A stretch of 64,000 nucleotides of DNA from Escherichia whittamii (GCF_014836715.1 NZ_JACSQI010000001.1:372232-436231), one strand, 5' to 3'; positions 24,737-34,637 are shown, numbered from the stretch's first letter. Made by a program: numbers and translations. Notes: generated from the letters alone by a model not told the origin.

Positions 24737-25367
24737 ATGAAGGGTCAACGAGAAGCCAGCTAAGGATCGTCTCTTTGATGACCTTACGTCTGGCTTCCAG
24801 CGCCTGCGGTGAAACCATACTGATGTGATAAACCAGGCCAAGCGTATGCTGGTTAATCAAATAATATCCTCCAAGCGCGGCAATATTGATATTCACCTGC
24901 AACGGGTCGATATCTGGCTTAAAAATATTACGTTTCTTCCCTTCAGCCAATAACGATTCCATTAACTGCAAGTGCGCGTGGTTAATTTCCTGAAGATGCT
25001 GTGATTTTGCATAGTGCACACCTTTGCTTTGGTTTTCACTATGCACAACTTTTAAAAACCAGGGGTTAGAAATATAATAATCCCAGGTAAAGTCGATGAT
25101 TTTTTCAATTGCTTTTTGTGGAGGAAGACCTGAAACATCAAGGGATTTTTCTTTTTGTCGAATATCGTTCCAGGTGTATTCTAGCACTTCGATAAATAAA
25201 TTTTCTTTATTACCAAAATGGTGATAAACCGTCTGTTTACTACACCCCGCAGCCTTCACAATATTATCGACTCTGGCCCCTTCATAACCATATTCGGCAA
25301 ATTCATTAACCGCGCATAATAATAGTTTTTCCTTCAGGCTTTGTACGTTGCTGGTATCAAGATACAT
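24720..25367 (-). CDS. TetR/AcrR-family transcriptional regulator of the accessory catabolic operon
   Basis: This 215-residue protein has an N-terminal TetR helix-turn-helix ([47 protein letters not shown], broken here by family rules into helices at about residues 10-55) and a helical ligand-binding C-terminal domain. The ATG at 25367 follows GGGGA; upstream ATGs at 25391 and 25439 give non-family extensions. It diverges from the SDR gene over 210 bases that hold a perfect palindrome. The stop codon lies inside ytfB on the other strand (17-bp overlap). It probably represses the operon until a pathway intermediate, perhaps a CoA ester, binds. Base composition is visibly AT-rich. Confidence 0.88.
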   Translation of the reverse strand: MYLDTSNVQSLKEKLLLCAVNEFAEYGYEGARVDNIVKAAGCSKQTVYHHFGNKENLFIEVLEYTWNDIRQKEKSLDVSGLPPQKAIEKIIDFTWDYYISNPWFLKVVHSENQSKGVHYAKSQHLQEINHAHLQLMESLLAEGKKRNIFKPDIDPLQVNINIAALGGYYLINQHTLGLVYHISMVSPQALEARRKVIKETILSWLLVDPSSTARG

Positions 25368-25401
25368 AACGCTTCCCCATCTCCTCTTCATGAGGTCTAT
25401 C

Positions 25402-25463
25402 ATAACCTGATTTGATTTCAGCTCCAGAAAAAAGGGCAAAAACTCGTACTTTCATCAGGTTAT
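25402..25463. promoter_or_regulatory. Widely spaced perfect inverted repeat in the regulator/operon intergenic region
   Basis: ATAACCTGAT at 25402-25411 and ATCAGGTTAT at 25454-25463 are perfect reverse complements with centres 52 bases apart, about five helical turns. The first copy lies some 35 bases before the regulator start. They could be half-sites bound by a looping or multimeric regulator, or sites for a second factor. Only the symmetry is observed. Confidence 0.5.
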
Positions 25464-25489
25464 CAAATGTCCTGTGATCATTATCGCAA

Positions 25490-25511
25490 ATCAACCAACC
25501 AGATGGTTGAT
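25490..25511. promoter_or_regulatory. Candidate TetR-family operator
   Basis: ATCAACCA and TGGTTGAT form a perfect 8-bp inverted repeat around ACCAGA, with a nested CAACCA-GA-TGGTTG palindrome. It lies 67 bases upstream of the first operon gene. Size, symmetry and position between the divergent regulator and its operon fit TetR-family operators. The nested form suggests two overlapping binding registers. Confidence 0.7.
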
Positions 25512-25577
25512 CTTTCTTTCCGCACGTCGCAAGCTAATCGTCACTTAGGGAAATAATATTCAAAAGAGGGTTATTGT

Positions 25578-26369
25578 ATGAAGTCCACTCGTTCTGTTGC
25601 CGTCATCACCGGAGCCGCACGTGGTATTGGAAAGGGCTGTGCGCTGGAGCTTGCTCGTAGTGGGTTTAACCTGCTGATTAACGATCGCCCCGATGCCGAC
25701 AGCGTAGAAAAATTACATGCCACGCAACAGGAATGTATGGCGGAAGGCGTGGAAGTCATTTGCTTCCCTGCCGATGTTGGCGATCTATCCCTGCATGAAG
25801 AGATGCTCGATGCAGCGCAAAACCAGTGGGGACGTCTGGACTGCCTGCTCAATAACGCCGGAATTTCGGTGAAAAAGCGTGGTGATATTCTCGACCTGGA
25901 GCCAGACAGCTTCGACGACAACATTGCCATCAATACCCGCGCGCCATTCTTCCTCGCCCAGGCATTCAGTAAACGTCTGCTCGCACAACCAAAACCGGAA
26001 GCGGAGCTACCACACCGCTCGATTATTTTTGTCAGCTCAATCAACGCCATCATGCTGGCGATGAATCGCGGCGAATACACCATTGCCAAAACGGCAGTAT
26101 CTGCTGCCGCCCGTCTGTTTGCCGCTCGCCTGTGCAACGAACAAATTGGCGTTTATGAAATCCGCCCAGGTTTAATCAAAACCGATATGACTATTCCGGC
26201 AACCGCCTATTACGATGAATTGATTGCCAAAGGGTTGGTACCGTGGGGCCGTTGGGGCTTTCCACAGGATATCGCCTCCACCGTACGCGCAATGGCGGAA
26301 GGTAAGCTGATTTATACCTGTGGTCAGGCGGTCGCTATCGACGGCGGCTTAAGTATGCCGCGCTTCTGA
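25578..26369 (+). CDS. Short-chain dehydrogenase/reductase (FabG-like, PRK12745 type)
   Basis: This 263-residue classical SDR has the NAD(P)-binding TGAARGIG at residues 11-18, NNAG at 92-95, a catalytic Ser at 153 or 154 and Y167-x3-K171 (YTIAK). It therefore should oxidise a hydroxyl or reduce a ketone on a small substrate. ND at 35-36 after the second strand suggests NAD rather than NADP preference, which is uncertain. AGAGGG precedes the ATG at about 7 bases. It is the first gene of a six-gene operon; the next starts 9 bases downstream. The specific substrate is unknown. It is annotated in many genomes only as a 3-ketoacyl-ACP reductase, which is unlikely in this context. Confidence 0.9.
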   Translation: MKSTRSVAVITGAARGIGKGCALELARSGFNLLINDRPDADSVEKLHATQQECMAEGVEVICFPADVGDLSLHEEMLDAAQNQWGRLDCLLNNAGISVKKRGDILDLEPDSFDDNIAINTRAPFFLAQAFSKRLLAQPKPEAELPHRSIIFVSSINAIMLAMNRGEYTIAKTAVSAAARLFAARLCNEQIGVYEIRPGLIKTDMTIPATAYYDELIAKGLVPWGRWGFPQDIASTVRAMAEGKLIYTCGQAVAIDGGLSMPRF

Positions 26370-26378
26370 GGCTGAACC

Positions 26379-27221
26379 ATGAGAGATCTGTTACAACGCC
26401 CTGATTTATTAAGCATTAATACCGCGACGCTAGGTTATAAAACGCCGCTGCCCGCCATTATTGATGCCTGTGCCGCACGCGGTATCGGCGCGATCGCCCC
26501 CTGGCGCAGAGAGTTGCAGGGCGAAGATCTCCAGCAGATCGCCCGCCAACTCACCGCCAGTAACATGCGTGTTTCGGGTTTGTGCCGCAGTACGTACTAC
26601 ACCGCGCCAACACTGGCGGAGCGCAAGCTGGCGGTTGACGATAACCGCCGGGCGCTGGACGGTGCCGCCGAGCTTAACGCCGCCTGTTATATGCAGGTGG
26701 TCGGCGGACTGCCAACGGGTACAAAAGATCTGTATGAGGCGCGAGAACAGGTGAAACAAGGGATCCGCCAGTTGCTGCCACATTCGAAAGAAGTTGGCGT
26801 GCCGATTGCACTGGAGCCGCTGCACCCGATGACCGCCGCCGATCGATCCTGTCTGTGCACGTTACGCCAGGCGCTGGACTGGTGCGATGAACTCGATCCC
26901 GATGGCGAATTTGGCCTCGGCGTCGCGGTAGATGTCTACCATGTCTGGTGGGATCCGGATCTGGCCAGCCAGATCCTGCGCGCCGGAAAACGTATTCTCG
27001 CGTTTCATGTTTCCGACTGGCTGGTGCCGACCACCGATTTAGTCAATGACCGGGGAATGCCGGGAGATGGTGTAATCAATATTCCGTCAATTCGTCGACT
27101 GGTTGAAAACGCCGGATTTAATGGTGCTATTGAACTGGAAATATTCTCACCGTACTGGTGGCAGCAAGATATTAACAGCACGCTGGATATTAGCGTCGAT
27201 CGCATTGCGCATTATTGTTAA
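26379..27221 (+). CDS. Xylose-isomerase-like TIM-barrel protein (sugar phosphate isomerase/epimerase family)
   Basis: This 280-residue protein belongs to the AP-endonuclease-2/xylose-isomerase-like fold. A divalent metal site can be read off the strands: E146 (ALEPLHP), D185 and H188 (DVYHVWWDP), H210 (AFHVSDW) and E254 (ELEIFS). Families with this site include sugar epimerases, hydroxypyruvate isomerase, inosose dehydratase and 3-dehydroshikimate dehydratase, so it could isomerise or dehydrate a polyhydroxy acid or cyclitol. It starts 9 bases after the SDR gene and ends 9 bases before the crotonase gene. No substrate can be assigned from sequence alone. Confidence 0.87.
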   Translation: MRDLLQRPDLLSINTATLGYKTPLPAIIDACAARGIGAIAPWRRELQGEDLQQIARQLTASNMRVSGLCRSTYYTAPTLAERKLAVDDNRRALDGAAELNAACYMQVVGGLPTGTKDLYEAREQVKQGIRQLLPHSKEVGVPIALEPLHPMTAADRSCLCTLRQALDWCDELDPDGEFGLGVAVDVYHVWWDPDLASQILRAGKRILAFHVSDWLVPTTDLVNDRGMPGDGVINIPSIRRLVENAGFNGAIELEIFSPYWWQQDINSTLDISVDRIAHYC

Positions 27222-27230
27222 GGAATAATC

Positions 27231-28007
27231 ATGAGTGACCAACCCGTTCTGTTCAGCAGAGCGGCGGCTTCTTGCCGCCTGACATTGAACCGTGAAGATA
27301 AATGTCATGCTATTAACGAAGAGATGATTGAATCTCTCGACCATTATTTAAATGAAATTGAAAACGACACGGCATTACGATTAGTCGAATTAACCGCTAC
27401 TGGTGATAAATTCTTTTGTGCAGGCGGCGATATTAAATCGTGGTCAGCCTATTCGCCATTAGATATGGGCAGAAAATGGATTAAACGCGGTAACGAGGTT
27501 TTTAATCGTCTGCGCAACTTACCCCAATTAACGGTTGCGAATCTCAACGGTCATACCATCGGCGGCGGTATTGAACTTGCCTTGTGCTGCGATATTCGTA
27601 TCGCTCGCCCCCACGCGAAATTCTCTAATCCTGAAGTAATCCTCGGCATGGTGCCTGGCTGGATGGGCATTGAACGCGTGCTTAATCAGGTTGGCCCGGT
27701 GGTCGGTCGTCAGATGCTGATGCTGGGTAAACGCCTGACGGCGCAGGAAGCTCAGGCAGCGAATTTAATTGATGAAGTGGTGGAAAAAGAACAGGTGGAA
27801 AGCTGGATGGCGAACCAGTTCACCCAGCTGGAAAAATGTGGTCCAGTGGCGCTGGCGCACATTAAACAACTGATTCTGGCGCTGGAAAATAAACACGCCG
27901 ATTACTCACACCAGTTACTGGCAGGGTTAATGTCTGCTACTCAGGATTGCCAGCAGGCGACACGCGCATTTGCCGAAAAAGGTAGTGTTAGCTTTCATAA
28001 TCAATAA
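27231..28007 (+). CDS. Enoyl-CoA hydratase/isomerase family protein (crotonase)
   Basis: This 258-residue crotonase has the oxyanion-hole segments CAGGDIKSW (about residues 63-71) and GGGIELA (111-117). Both glutamates needed for hydration are present: E115 in GGGIELA and E135 in NPEVILG, matching the two catalytic Glu of mitochondrial enoyl-CoA hydratase. It should therefore add or remove water across a CoA-activated double bond, like CaiD or PaaF. AAGGAATA precedes the ATG. The adjoining CoA-transferase probably supplies its CoA-ester substrate. Confidence 0.9.
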   Translation: MSDQPVLFSRAAASCRLTLNREDKCHAINEEMIESLDHYLNEIENDTALRLVELTATGDKFFCAGGDIKSWSAYSPLDMGRKWIKRGNEVFNRLRNLPQLTVANLNGHTIGGGIELALCCDIRIARPHAKFSNPEVILGMVPGWMGIERVLNQVGPVVGRQMLMLGKRLTAQEAQAANLIDEVVEKEQVESWMANQFTQLEKCGPVALAHIKQLILALENKHADYSHQLLAGLMSATQDCQQATRAFAEKGSVSFHNQ

Positions 28008-28016
28008 GGAAATTGT

Positions 28017-29558
28017 ATGCGTAAGATATCAACCGCCGAGGCACTGGCGGCGCAAATTCAGGACGGGGCAACCATTGCTATTAGCGGTAACGGCGGCGGA
28101 ATGGTGGAAGCCGACCATATTATGGCTGCCATTGAAGCGCGTTTCCTGCAAACCGGACACCCTCGCGACCTGACGCTAATCCACTCTCTGGGCATTGGCG
28201 ATCGCGACAGTAAAGGCACAAACCGCTTCGCTCATGCAGATATGCTCAAACGCATAATTGCCGGACACTTTACCTGGTCGCCCAAAATGCAGGCGCTGGT
28301 AAAAAATAACACTATTGAAGCCTACTGCTTTCCTGGTGGCGTAATTCAGGCATTGCTGCGGGAAATCGGTGCCGGACGTCCGGGGCTTTTTACCCACGTT
28401 GGGCTGGGATCGTTTGTTGATCCACGCAATGGCGGCGGTAAGTCGAACGAATGCACCACCGAGGATCTGGTAGAACTGATTGAAATTGATGGCGAAACCA
28501 AACTCCGCTATCGCCCTTTCAAAGTGGACTATGCCATTTTGCGCGGCACCTATGCCGATCCGCGTGGCAACGTCAGCCTCGAAGAAGAAGCGATTGATAT
28601 GGATAGCTATTCGATGGCGCTGGCAGCACACAACAGCGGCGGCAAAGTGTTTGTACAGGTGCGCGATGTACTGGAAGCTGGCGCCATTGAACCTCGCAAG
28701 GTCAAGCTGCCGGGGATTCTGGTCGATGGTATCGTTGAACACCGCGAACAACCACAAACCTATCTTGGCGGTTACGACCTGACCATCAGCGGTCAGCATC
28801 GCCGTCTGAGTTCTAACGACGCTATTGAACTGGTTAGCCATCCGGTACGTCGCCTGATTGCTCGCCGGGCAGCACGCGAACTGGTTGCCGGAGCTTCAAC
28901 CAACTTTGGCTTTGGTATTCCGGGCGGTATTCCTGGAGTTGCGCTGCGCGAAGGCGTGCCTTACCAAAGTTTATGGCTAAGTGTTGAACAAGGCGTACAT
29001 AACGGAATGATGCTGGATGATGCGTTTTTCGGCTGCGCCCGCAACGCCGATGCCATTATTCCATCACTCGATCAATTTGAGTTCTACAGTGGCGGTGGCA
29101 TCGATATTACCTTCCTCGGCATGGGTGAGATGGATCAGCACGGCAACGTCAACGTTTCGCATCTCAACGGAAATCTGATCGGCCCCGGCGGCTTCCTCGA
29201 AATTGCACAAAACGCCCGTAAAGTGGTGTTCTGCGGTACGTTTGATGCCAAAGGCAGCAAGATTGATGTAACGCCAGATGGCTTGCATATCGCCCAGTCA
29301 GGTCAAATCCCTAAACTGGTTACCCAAGTGGAAAAAATCACTTTTAGCGCCGCCTACGCACAGCAAAGCGGTCAGGAAGTGCTGTACATCACCGAACGTG
29401 CGGTATTCCAGTTAACGGCAGAAGGCGTTGAATTAATTGAGATTGCTCCGGGCGTGGAGATTGACCGCGACATTCTGCCATATATGGCCTTCCGTCCGAT
29501 TATCAGGCAACCACGTCTGATGGAAAGCAGCCTGTTTACGCCGATGGAGGGTGCATGA
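28017..29558 (+). CDS. Acyl-CoA:acetate/3-ketoacid CoA-transferase (YdiF/PCT type)
   Basis: This 513-residue protein fuses the alpha and beta halves of a family I CoA-transferase, as in YdiF and propionate CoA-transferase. The catalytic glutamate is E324 in LSVEQG, and the GxxE-DQHGNVNVS region (about residues 369-381) is also conserved. It should transfer CoA from acetyl-CoA or another donor to the pathway acid through a glutamyl-CoA thioester. AAGGAAATTGT precedes the ATG. Its stop overlaps the flavoprotein start (ATGA), so the two are translationally coupled. It is a different gene from the ydiF of K-12, to which it is only similar. Confidence 0.92.
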   Translation: MRKISTAEALAAQIQDGATIAISGNGGGMVEADHIMAAIEARFLQTGHPRDLTLIHSLGIGDRDSKGTNRFAHADMLKRIIAGHFTWSPKMQALVKNNTIEAYCFPGGVIQALLREIGAGRPGLFTHVGLGSFVDPRNGGGKSNECTTEDLVELIEIDGETKLRYRPFKVDYAILRGTYADPRGNVSLEEEAIDMDSYSMALAAHNSGGKVFVQVRDVLEAGAIEPRKVKLPGILVDGIVEHREQPQTYLGGYDLTISGQHRRLSSNDAIELVSHPVRRLIARRAARELVAGASTNFGFGIPGGIPGVALREGVPYQSLWLSVEQGVHNGMMLDDAFFGCARNADAIIPSLDQFEFYSGGGIDITFLGMGEMDQHGNVNVSHLNGNLIGPGGFLEIAQNARKVVFCGTFDAKGSKIDVTPDGLHIAQSGQIPKLVTQVEKITFSAAYAQQSGQEVLYITERAVFQLTAEGVELIEIAPGVEIDRDILPYMAFRPIIRQPRLMESSLFTPMEGA

Positions 29559-31627
29559 GCCAGCTTGATGACGCCATCCTCGAGGCGCTAACGCACGTCA
29601 CTTTCCCGAAGGGTTTTGCGCAGGCAGAGCCAACCGTGGTTGTTGCGGTGGACGGTGTAGATTATCCACTCTGGCAAGTTGATGCACTGGTCGTTGGTAG
29701 CGGCGCGGCTGGACTGCGCGCTGCAGTAGAACTAAAGCGTCGTCAGCAAAATGTGCTGATTGCGACCGCCGGGTTATATATGGGAACGTCAGCGTGTTCT
29801 GGTTCCGATAAACAAACACTGTTTACCGCCGCTACTGCGGGCAACGGCGACAACTTCGCCAAACTGGCGGAAGCACTGGCGAGCGGCGGCGCGATGGATC
29901 ACGACACCGCTTATGTCGAGGCGGTCGGTTCCCTGCACACCCTTGGCGGTCTGCAATATCTTGGTCTGGAATTACCAGAGGACCGCTATGGCGCAATTCT
30001 CCGTTATCAGACCGATCATGACGAAGCCGGACGCGCAACCTCGTGTGGGCCGCGTACTTCTCGTCTGATGGTGAAAGTATTGCTGGAGGAAGTGCAGCGT
30101 CTTGCAATTCCACTACTGACCAGTGCAACAGTAATTAAGCTGCTGCATCAACGCGGTGAGAATGGCGAAGATCGCGTTGCGGGGGCTATCCTCGCAACCG
30201 GTTCCCGCGCCCATAACCCGTGGGGGCTGGCAATTGTGACTGCGCCCAATGTAGTACTGGCAACGGGCGGACCGGGCGAGCTTTATCGCGACAGTGTTTA
30301 TCCGCATAAATGCTTTGGCTCGCTGGGGCTGGCGCTGGAAGAAGGTTTGACGCTAACCAATCTGACCGAAAGCCAGTTTGGTATTGGCACGCCGCGCAGC
30401 ACCTTTCCGTGGAATTTATCCGGCACCTATGTGCAGGTGATCCCGTATATCTATTCTGTGGATACAGAAGGCAACGAGTATAACTTCCTTGCGGATTACT
30501 ATCGCACTACCCAGGAACTGGCTTCAAACATCTTCCGTAAGGGCTATCAGTGGCCGTTCCATGCCACGCGGGTGATGGATTTTGGCTCCAGCTTGTTAGA
30601 TATGGCGGTGGCGCAGGAACAACAAGGTGGTCGCCAGGTTTTTATGGATTTCAAACGCAATCCTGAAGCAGTGCCTGGTGATTTGCCGTTCTCATTAGAG
30701 CGACTGGATGCCGACGTTCACGCGTATCTGGAAAATAACAGCGCCCTGGCGCCATCGCCCATCGAACGCCTGCAACGGATGAATCCGCTGTCTATCTCGC
30801 TGTATAAGATGCACGGTTACGATCTCACTGCGCAGCCTCTGCAGTTCGCCATGAACAATCAGCATATGAATGGCGGTATTGAAGTGGATGTCTGGGGGCA
30901 AACCTCCCTGCCCGGTTGCTTTGCGGTGGGAGAAGTAGCCGGAACTCACGGCGTTACCCGACCTGGCGGCGCGGCACTGAATGCCGGACAGGTTTTTGCA
31001 GTGCGTCTGGCGCGTTTTATTGGCTGCACACAAAAGCGGTCTGTTGATGGAGATATTGCAAAGCTGGCAGCCTCGCCGTTGTCTACCGTCAGAGAGATCA
31101 TCACTCAGGCGCTGGCAAACGAAAATGGAATGGCGCTGGTAACGGTGAAAGAAAAAATTCAGGCGCGAATGTCTGATTACGCCGGATTTATTTGTCATGC
31201 CGATAAAGTTCGTCACGCCGCCCGTGACGCCCTGCTGTTAAGTGAGTTTGTGCAACAACACGGTTTGACCATCAACCATGTTGGCGAAATTGCCGAGCTA
31301 TTTATGTGGCGGCATATGGCGCTAACGTCTGCAGCCGTTTTAACTCAACTCACACATTATATTGACGCAGGCGGTGGTAGCCGTGGGGCGCGGATGGTTA
31401 TTGATCCACAAGGCGAATATCTACCACAAACTCGTCGCGGCGCAAAAGAAGAATGGCGTTTTCGCTCTGAACTCGCTGACGATAAAAATCACAAATTAAC
31501 GATTCATTATTCACAAGACTCTTTTATTACTGAAGTGAAGTCTTTACGTGTGCTACCGCGTATTAATGGTATTTACTTTGAAAAAAACTGGCCAGATTTT
31601 CTAAAGGGAGAGATTTACACACAATAA
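29555..31627 (+). CDS. FAD-dependent oxidoreductase of the fumarate reductase/succinate dehydrogenase flavoprotein family
   Basis: This 690-residue flavoprotein has an N-terminal extension of about 40 residues, then the dinucleotide motif GSGAAG at 48-53, the strand VLATGGPGELY, and the C-terminal FAD segment FAVGEVAGTHGVTRPGGAALNAGQ. The middle part lacks the HPTG motif with the catalytic histidine of fumarate reductases, so it is not a succinate dehydrogenase. The sequence is closer to the AprA/NadB-like branch by appearance. It may reduce or desaturate a C-C bond in a ring or chain acid. GGAGG precedes the start. No iron-sulfur or membrane partner gene is adjacent, so its electron partner is unknown. 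Confidence 0.88.
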   Translation: MSQLDDAILEALTHVTFPKGFAQAEPTVVVAVDGVDYPLWQVDALVVGSGAAGLRAAVELKRRQQNVLIATAGLYMGTSACSGSDKQTLFTAATAGNGDNFAKLAEALASGGAMDHDTAYVEAVGSLHTLGGLQYLGLELPEDRYGAILRYQTDHDEAGRATSCGPRTSRLMVKVLLEEVQRLAIPLLTSATVIKLLHQRGENGEDRVAGAILATGSRAHNPWGLAIVTAPNVVLATGGPGELYRDSVYPHKCFGSLGLALEEGLTLTNLTESQFGIGTPRSTFPWNLSGTYVQVIPYIYSVDTEGNEYNFLADYYRTTQELASNIFRKGYQWPFHATRVMDFGSSLLDMAVAQEQQGGRQVFMDFKRNPEAVPGDLPFSLERLDADVHAYLENNSALAPSPIERLQRMNPLSISLYKMHGYDLTAQPLQFAMNNQHMNGGIEVDVWGQTSLPGCFAVGEVAGTHGVTRPGGAALNAGQVFAVRLARFIGCTQKRSVDGDIAKLAASPLSTVREIITQALANENGMALVTVKEKIQARMSDYAGFICHADKVRHAARDALLLSEFVQQHGLTINHVGEIAELFMWRHMALTSAAVLTQLTHYIDAGGGSRGARMVIDPQGEYLPQTRRGAKEEWRFRSELADDKNHKLTIHYSQDSFITEVKSLRVLPRINGIYFEKNWPDFLKGEIYTQ

Positions 31628-31719
31628 TTTTTAATATGTTCTCTGTGCCTAATTTTTATTAACTATTACACGGAATTACCAACAACCAGGGTTTATTAAT
31701 ATAATTAAAAGGTTTAAAC

Positions 31720-32997
31720 ATGAATAAAATAAAGAATTACCGGTGGCATATGATTGCCCTCGTATGCTTTATCACTGTAATCAATTATCTGGACAGAACG
31801 GCGTTAGGTATTGCGGCTCCAACTATTATGGAGACAACCGGAATAACTAAAGAGCAATATTCATGGATTGTCAGTGCATTCCAGTTGGCCTATACATTGG
31901 GTCAACCGATAATGGGTTTCTTTATTGATACCGTGGGTCTGAAGTTAAGTTTTGCGATATGTGCAGCAATCTGGGGCCTGGCGACAATGGGTCATGCACT
32001 TACCGGAACATGGTCAGGTCTGGCATTTATGCGCGCCCTGATGGGTTTCAGCGAAGCGTCGGCGATTCCGGCGGGTGTAAAAACCGCATCAACATGGTTC
32101 CCAGCAAAAGAACGTGGCGTGGCGACAGGTGTTTTCAATATGGGCACCTCACTTGGCGCGATGCTTGCACCACCGCTGATTGCCTGGTGCATTATGTTTC
32201 ATAGCTGGCAATTTGCGTTTATTGTCTCTGGTAGCCTTGCTATGCTCGCGGCTTTATTTTGGTTCTTTTGTTATAAAGATCCAAAAGATGCCAAACGCCT
32301 TTCTGATGAAGAGCGCCACTATATTGAATCAGGACAAGAACAGCATCTTAAAACAGATAAGAAAGAAAAAACGTCAATCAAGCATATCCTCAGCCAACGT
32401 AATTTCTGGGGGATTGGCATCGCGCGTTTTCTCGCTGACCCGGCATGGGGAACAATTAACTTCTGGGTGCCGATTTTCTTTGTTGAAACGCTGCATTTTA
32501 GCCTGAAAGAAATCGCCATGTTCGTCTGGCTACCTTTCCTGCTGGGCGACCTTGGCTGTTTAGCCAGCGGTTTTGTGGCGAAGTTCTTCCACGATCGCGG
32601 CGTGAGTTTAATTAACTCGCGAAGAATTACCTTCACTATCGCTGCCGTCATTATGATGACGATTGGTCTGGTGAGTATTGTCGAAAATCCCTACATTGCC
32701 GTGTTACTGATTAGTATTGGCGCGTTCTCGCATCAATGCCTTTCTACTGTGGCAGCAACTCTGGGCGGCGATCTGTTCAAAAAAGACGAAGTGGCTACCG
32801 CAGTGGGTATGGCAGGGGCATGTGCGTGGAGCGGTCAGTTGATTTTCAACCTGTTCATCGGGGCATTCGTTCACATTATCGGCTTCGCGCCGTTCTTTAT
32901 TGCCCTGGCTTTCTTTGACATTATTGGCGCCATTGCGTTGTGGACGCTTATCAAAGTAAAAGATGAAGAACCGCAAGTACAGTTAGCGACAAGCTAA
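31720..32997 (+). CDS. MFS transporter, anion:cation symporter (hexuronate/ExuT-like) family
   Basis: This 425-residue permease has 12 predicted membrane segments with the central cytoplasmic loop near residue 200. The first segment has the ACS-family signature INYLDRTALGIAAP, as in ExuT, GudP and GarP, which import hexuronates, glucarate or related organic anions. It therefore predicts an acidic, probably polyhydroxylated growth substrate for the operon. AAAAGG precedes the ATG. It is separated from the flavoprotein by 92 bases, the largest gap in the operon. A hairpin follows the stop. Confidence 0.92.
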   Translation: MNKIKNYRWHMIALVCFITVINYLDRTALGIAAPTIMETTGITKEQYSWIVSAFQLAYTLGQPIMGFFIDTVGLKLSFAICAAIWGLATMGHALTGTWSGLAFMRALMGFSEASAIPAGVKTASTWFPAKERGVATGVFNMGTSLGAMLAPPLIAWCIMFHSWQFAFIVSGSLAMLAALFWFFCYKDPKDAKRLSDEERHYIESGQEQHLKTDKKEKTSIKHILSQRNFWGIGIARFLADPAWGTINFWVPIFFVETLHFSLKEIAMFVWLPFLLGDLGCLASGFVAKFFHDRGVSLINSRRITFTIAAVIMMTIGLVSIVENPYIAVLLISIGAFSHQCLSTVAATLGGDLFKKDEVATAVGMAGACAWSGQLIFNLFIGAFVHIIGFAPFFIALAFFDIIGAIALWTLIKVKDEEPQVQLATS

Positions 32998-33011
32998 TTA
33001 ATAGATATCAG

Positions 33012-33037
33012 AGCGTTATACTACCAGTTGTAACGCT
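33012..33037 (+). terminator. Putative terminator of the accessory operon
   Basis: AGCGTTA at 33012-33018 pairs with TAACGCT at 33031-33037, with an inner ACT/AGT pairing and a short TTTC after. It is weak, but lies directly after the permease gene. Confidence 0.45.
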
Positions 33038-33049
33038 TTCGCTATAAAA

Positions 33050-33080
33050 GCAAAACGCCGACCAATGGTCGGCGTTTTTA
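33050..33080. terminator. Bidirectional terminator between the accessory operon and rplI
   Basis: AAAACGCCGACC at 33052-33063 pairs perfectly with GGTCGGCGTTTT at 33067-33078, with A and T runs on both sides, so it can end transcription from either strand. It lies 22 bases after the rplI stop and insulates the ribosomal operon from the accessory operon. Confidence 0.88.
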
Positions 33081-33099
33081 CGTCTCGTTGAATAACGAA

Positions 33100-33561
<462 letters not shown>

Positions 33562-33590
33562 TCAAAGTCGTATTAATGGACCGTGACCGA

Positions 33591-34137
<547 letters not shown>

Positions 34138-34143
34138 CAGAAA

Positions 34144-34637
<494 letters not shown>

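Noticed and set aside
25578-26369. FabG, fatty acid 3-ketoacyl-ACP reductase
   Set aside because: The motif set is that of generic SDRs. The operon has no ACP or fatty-acid synthesis gene, so a catabolic dehydrogenase is more likely.
29555-31627. Succinate dehydrogenase or fumarate reductase flavoprotein
   Set aside because: The HPTG catalytic segment is absent and no iron-sulfur or membrane subunit genes adjoin.
24720-32997. Prophage or transposon origin of the catabolic cluster
   Set aside because: No integrase, transposase, tRNA target or direct flanking repeats could be seen at either edge. Allelic replacement or homologous recombination is more likely.
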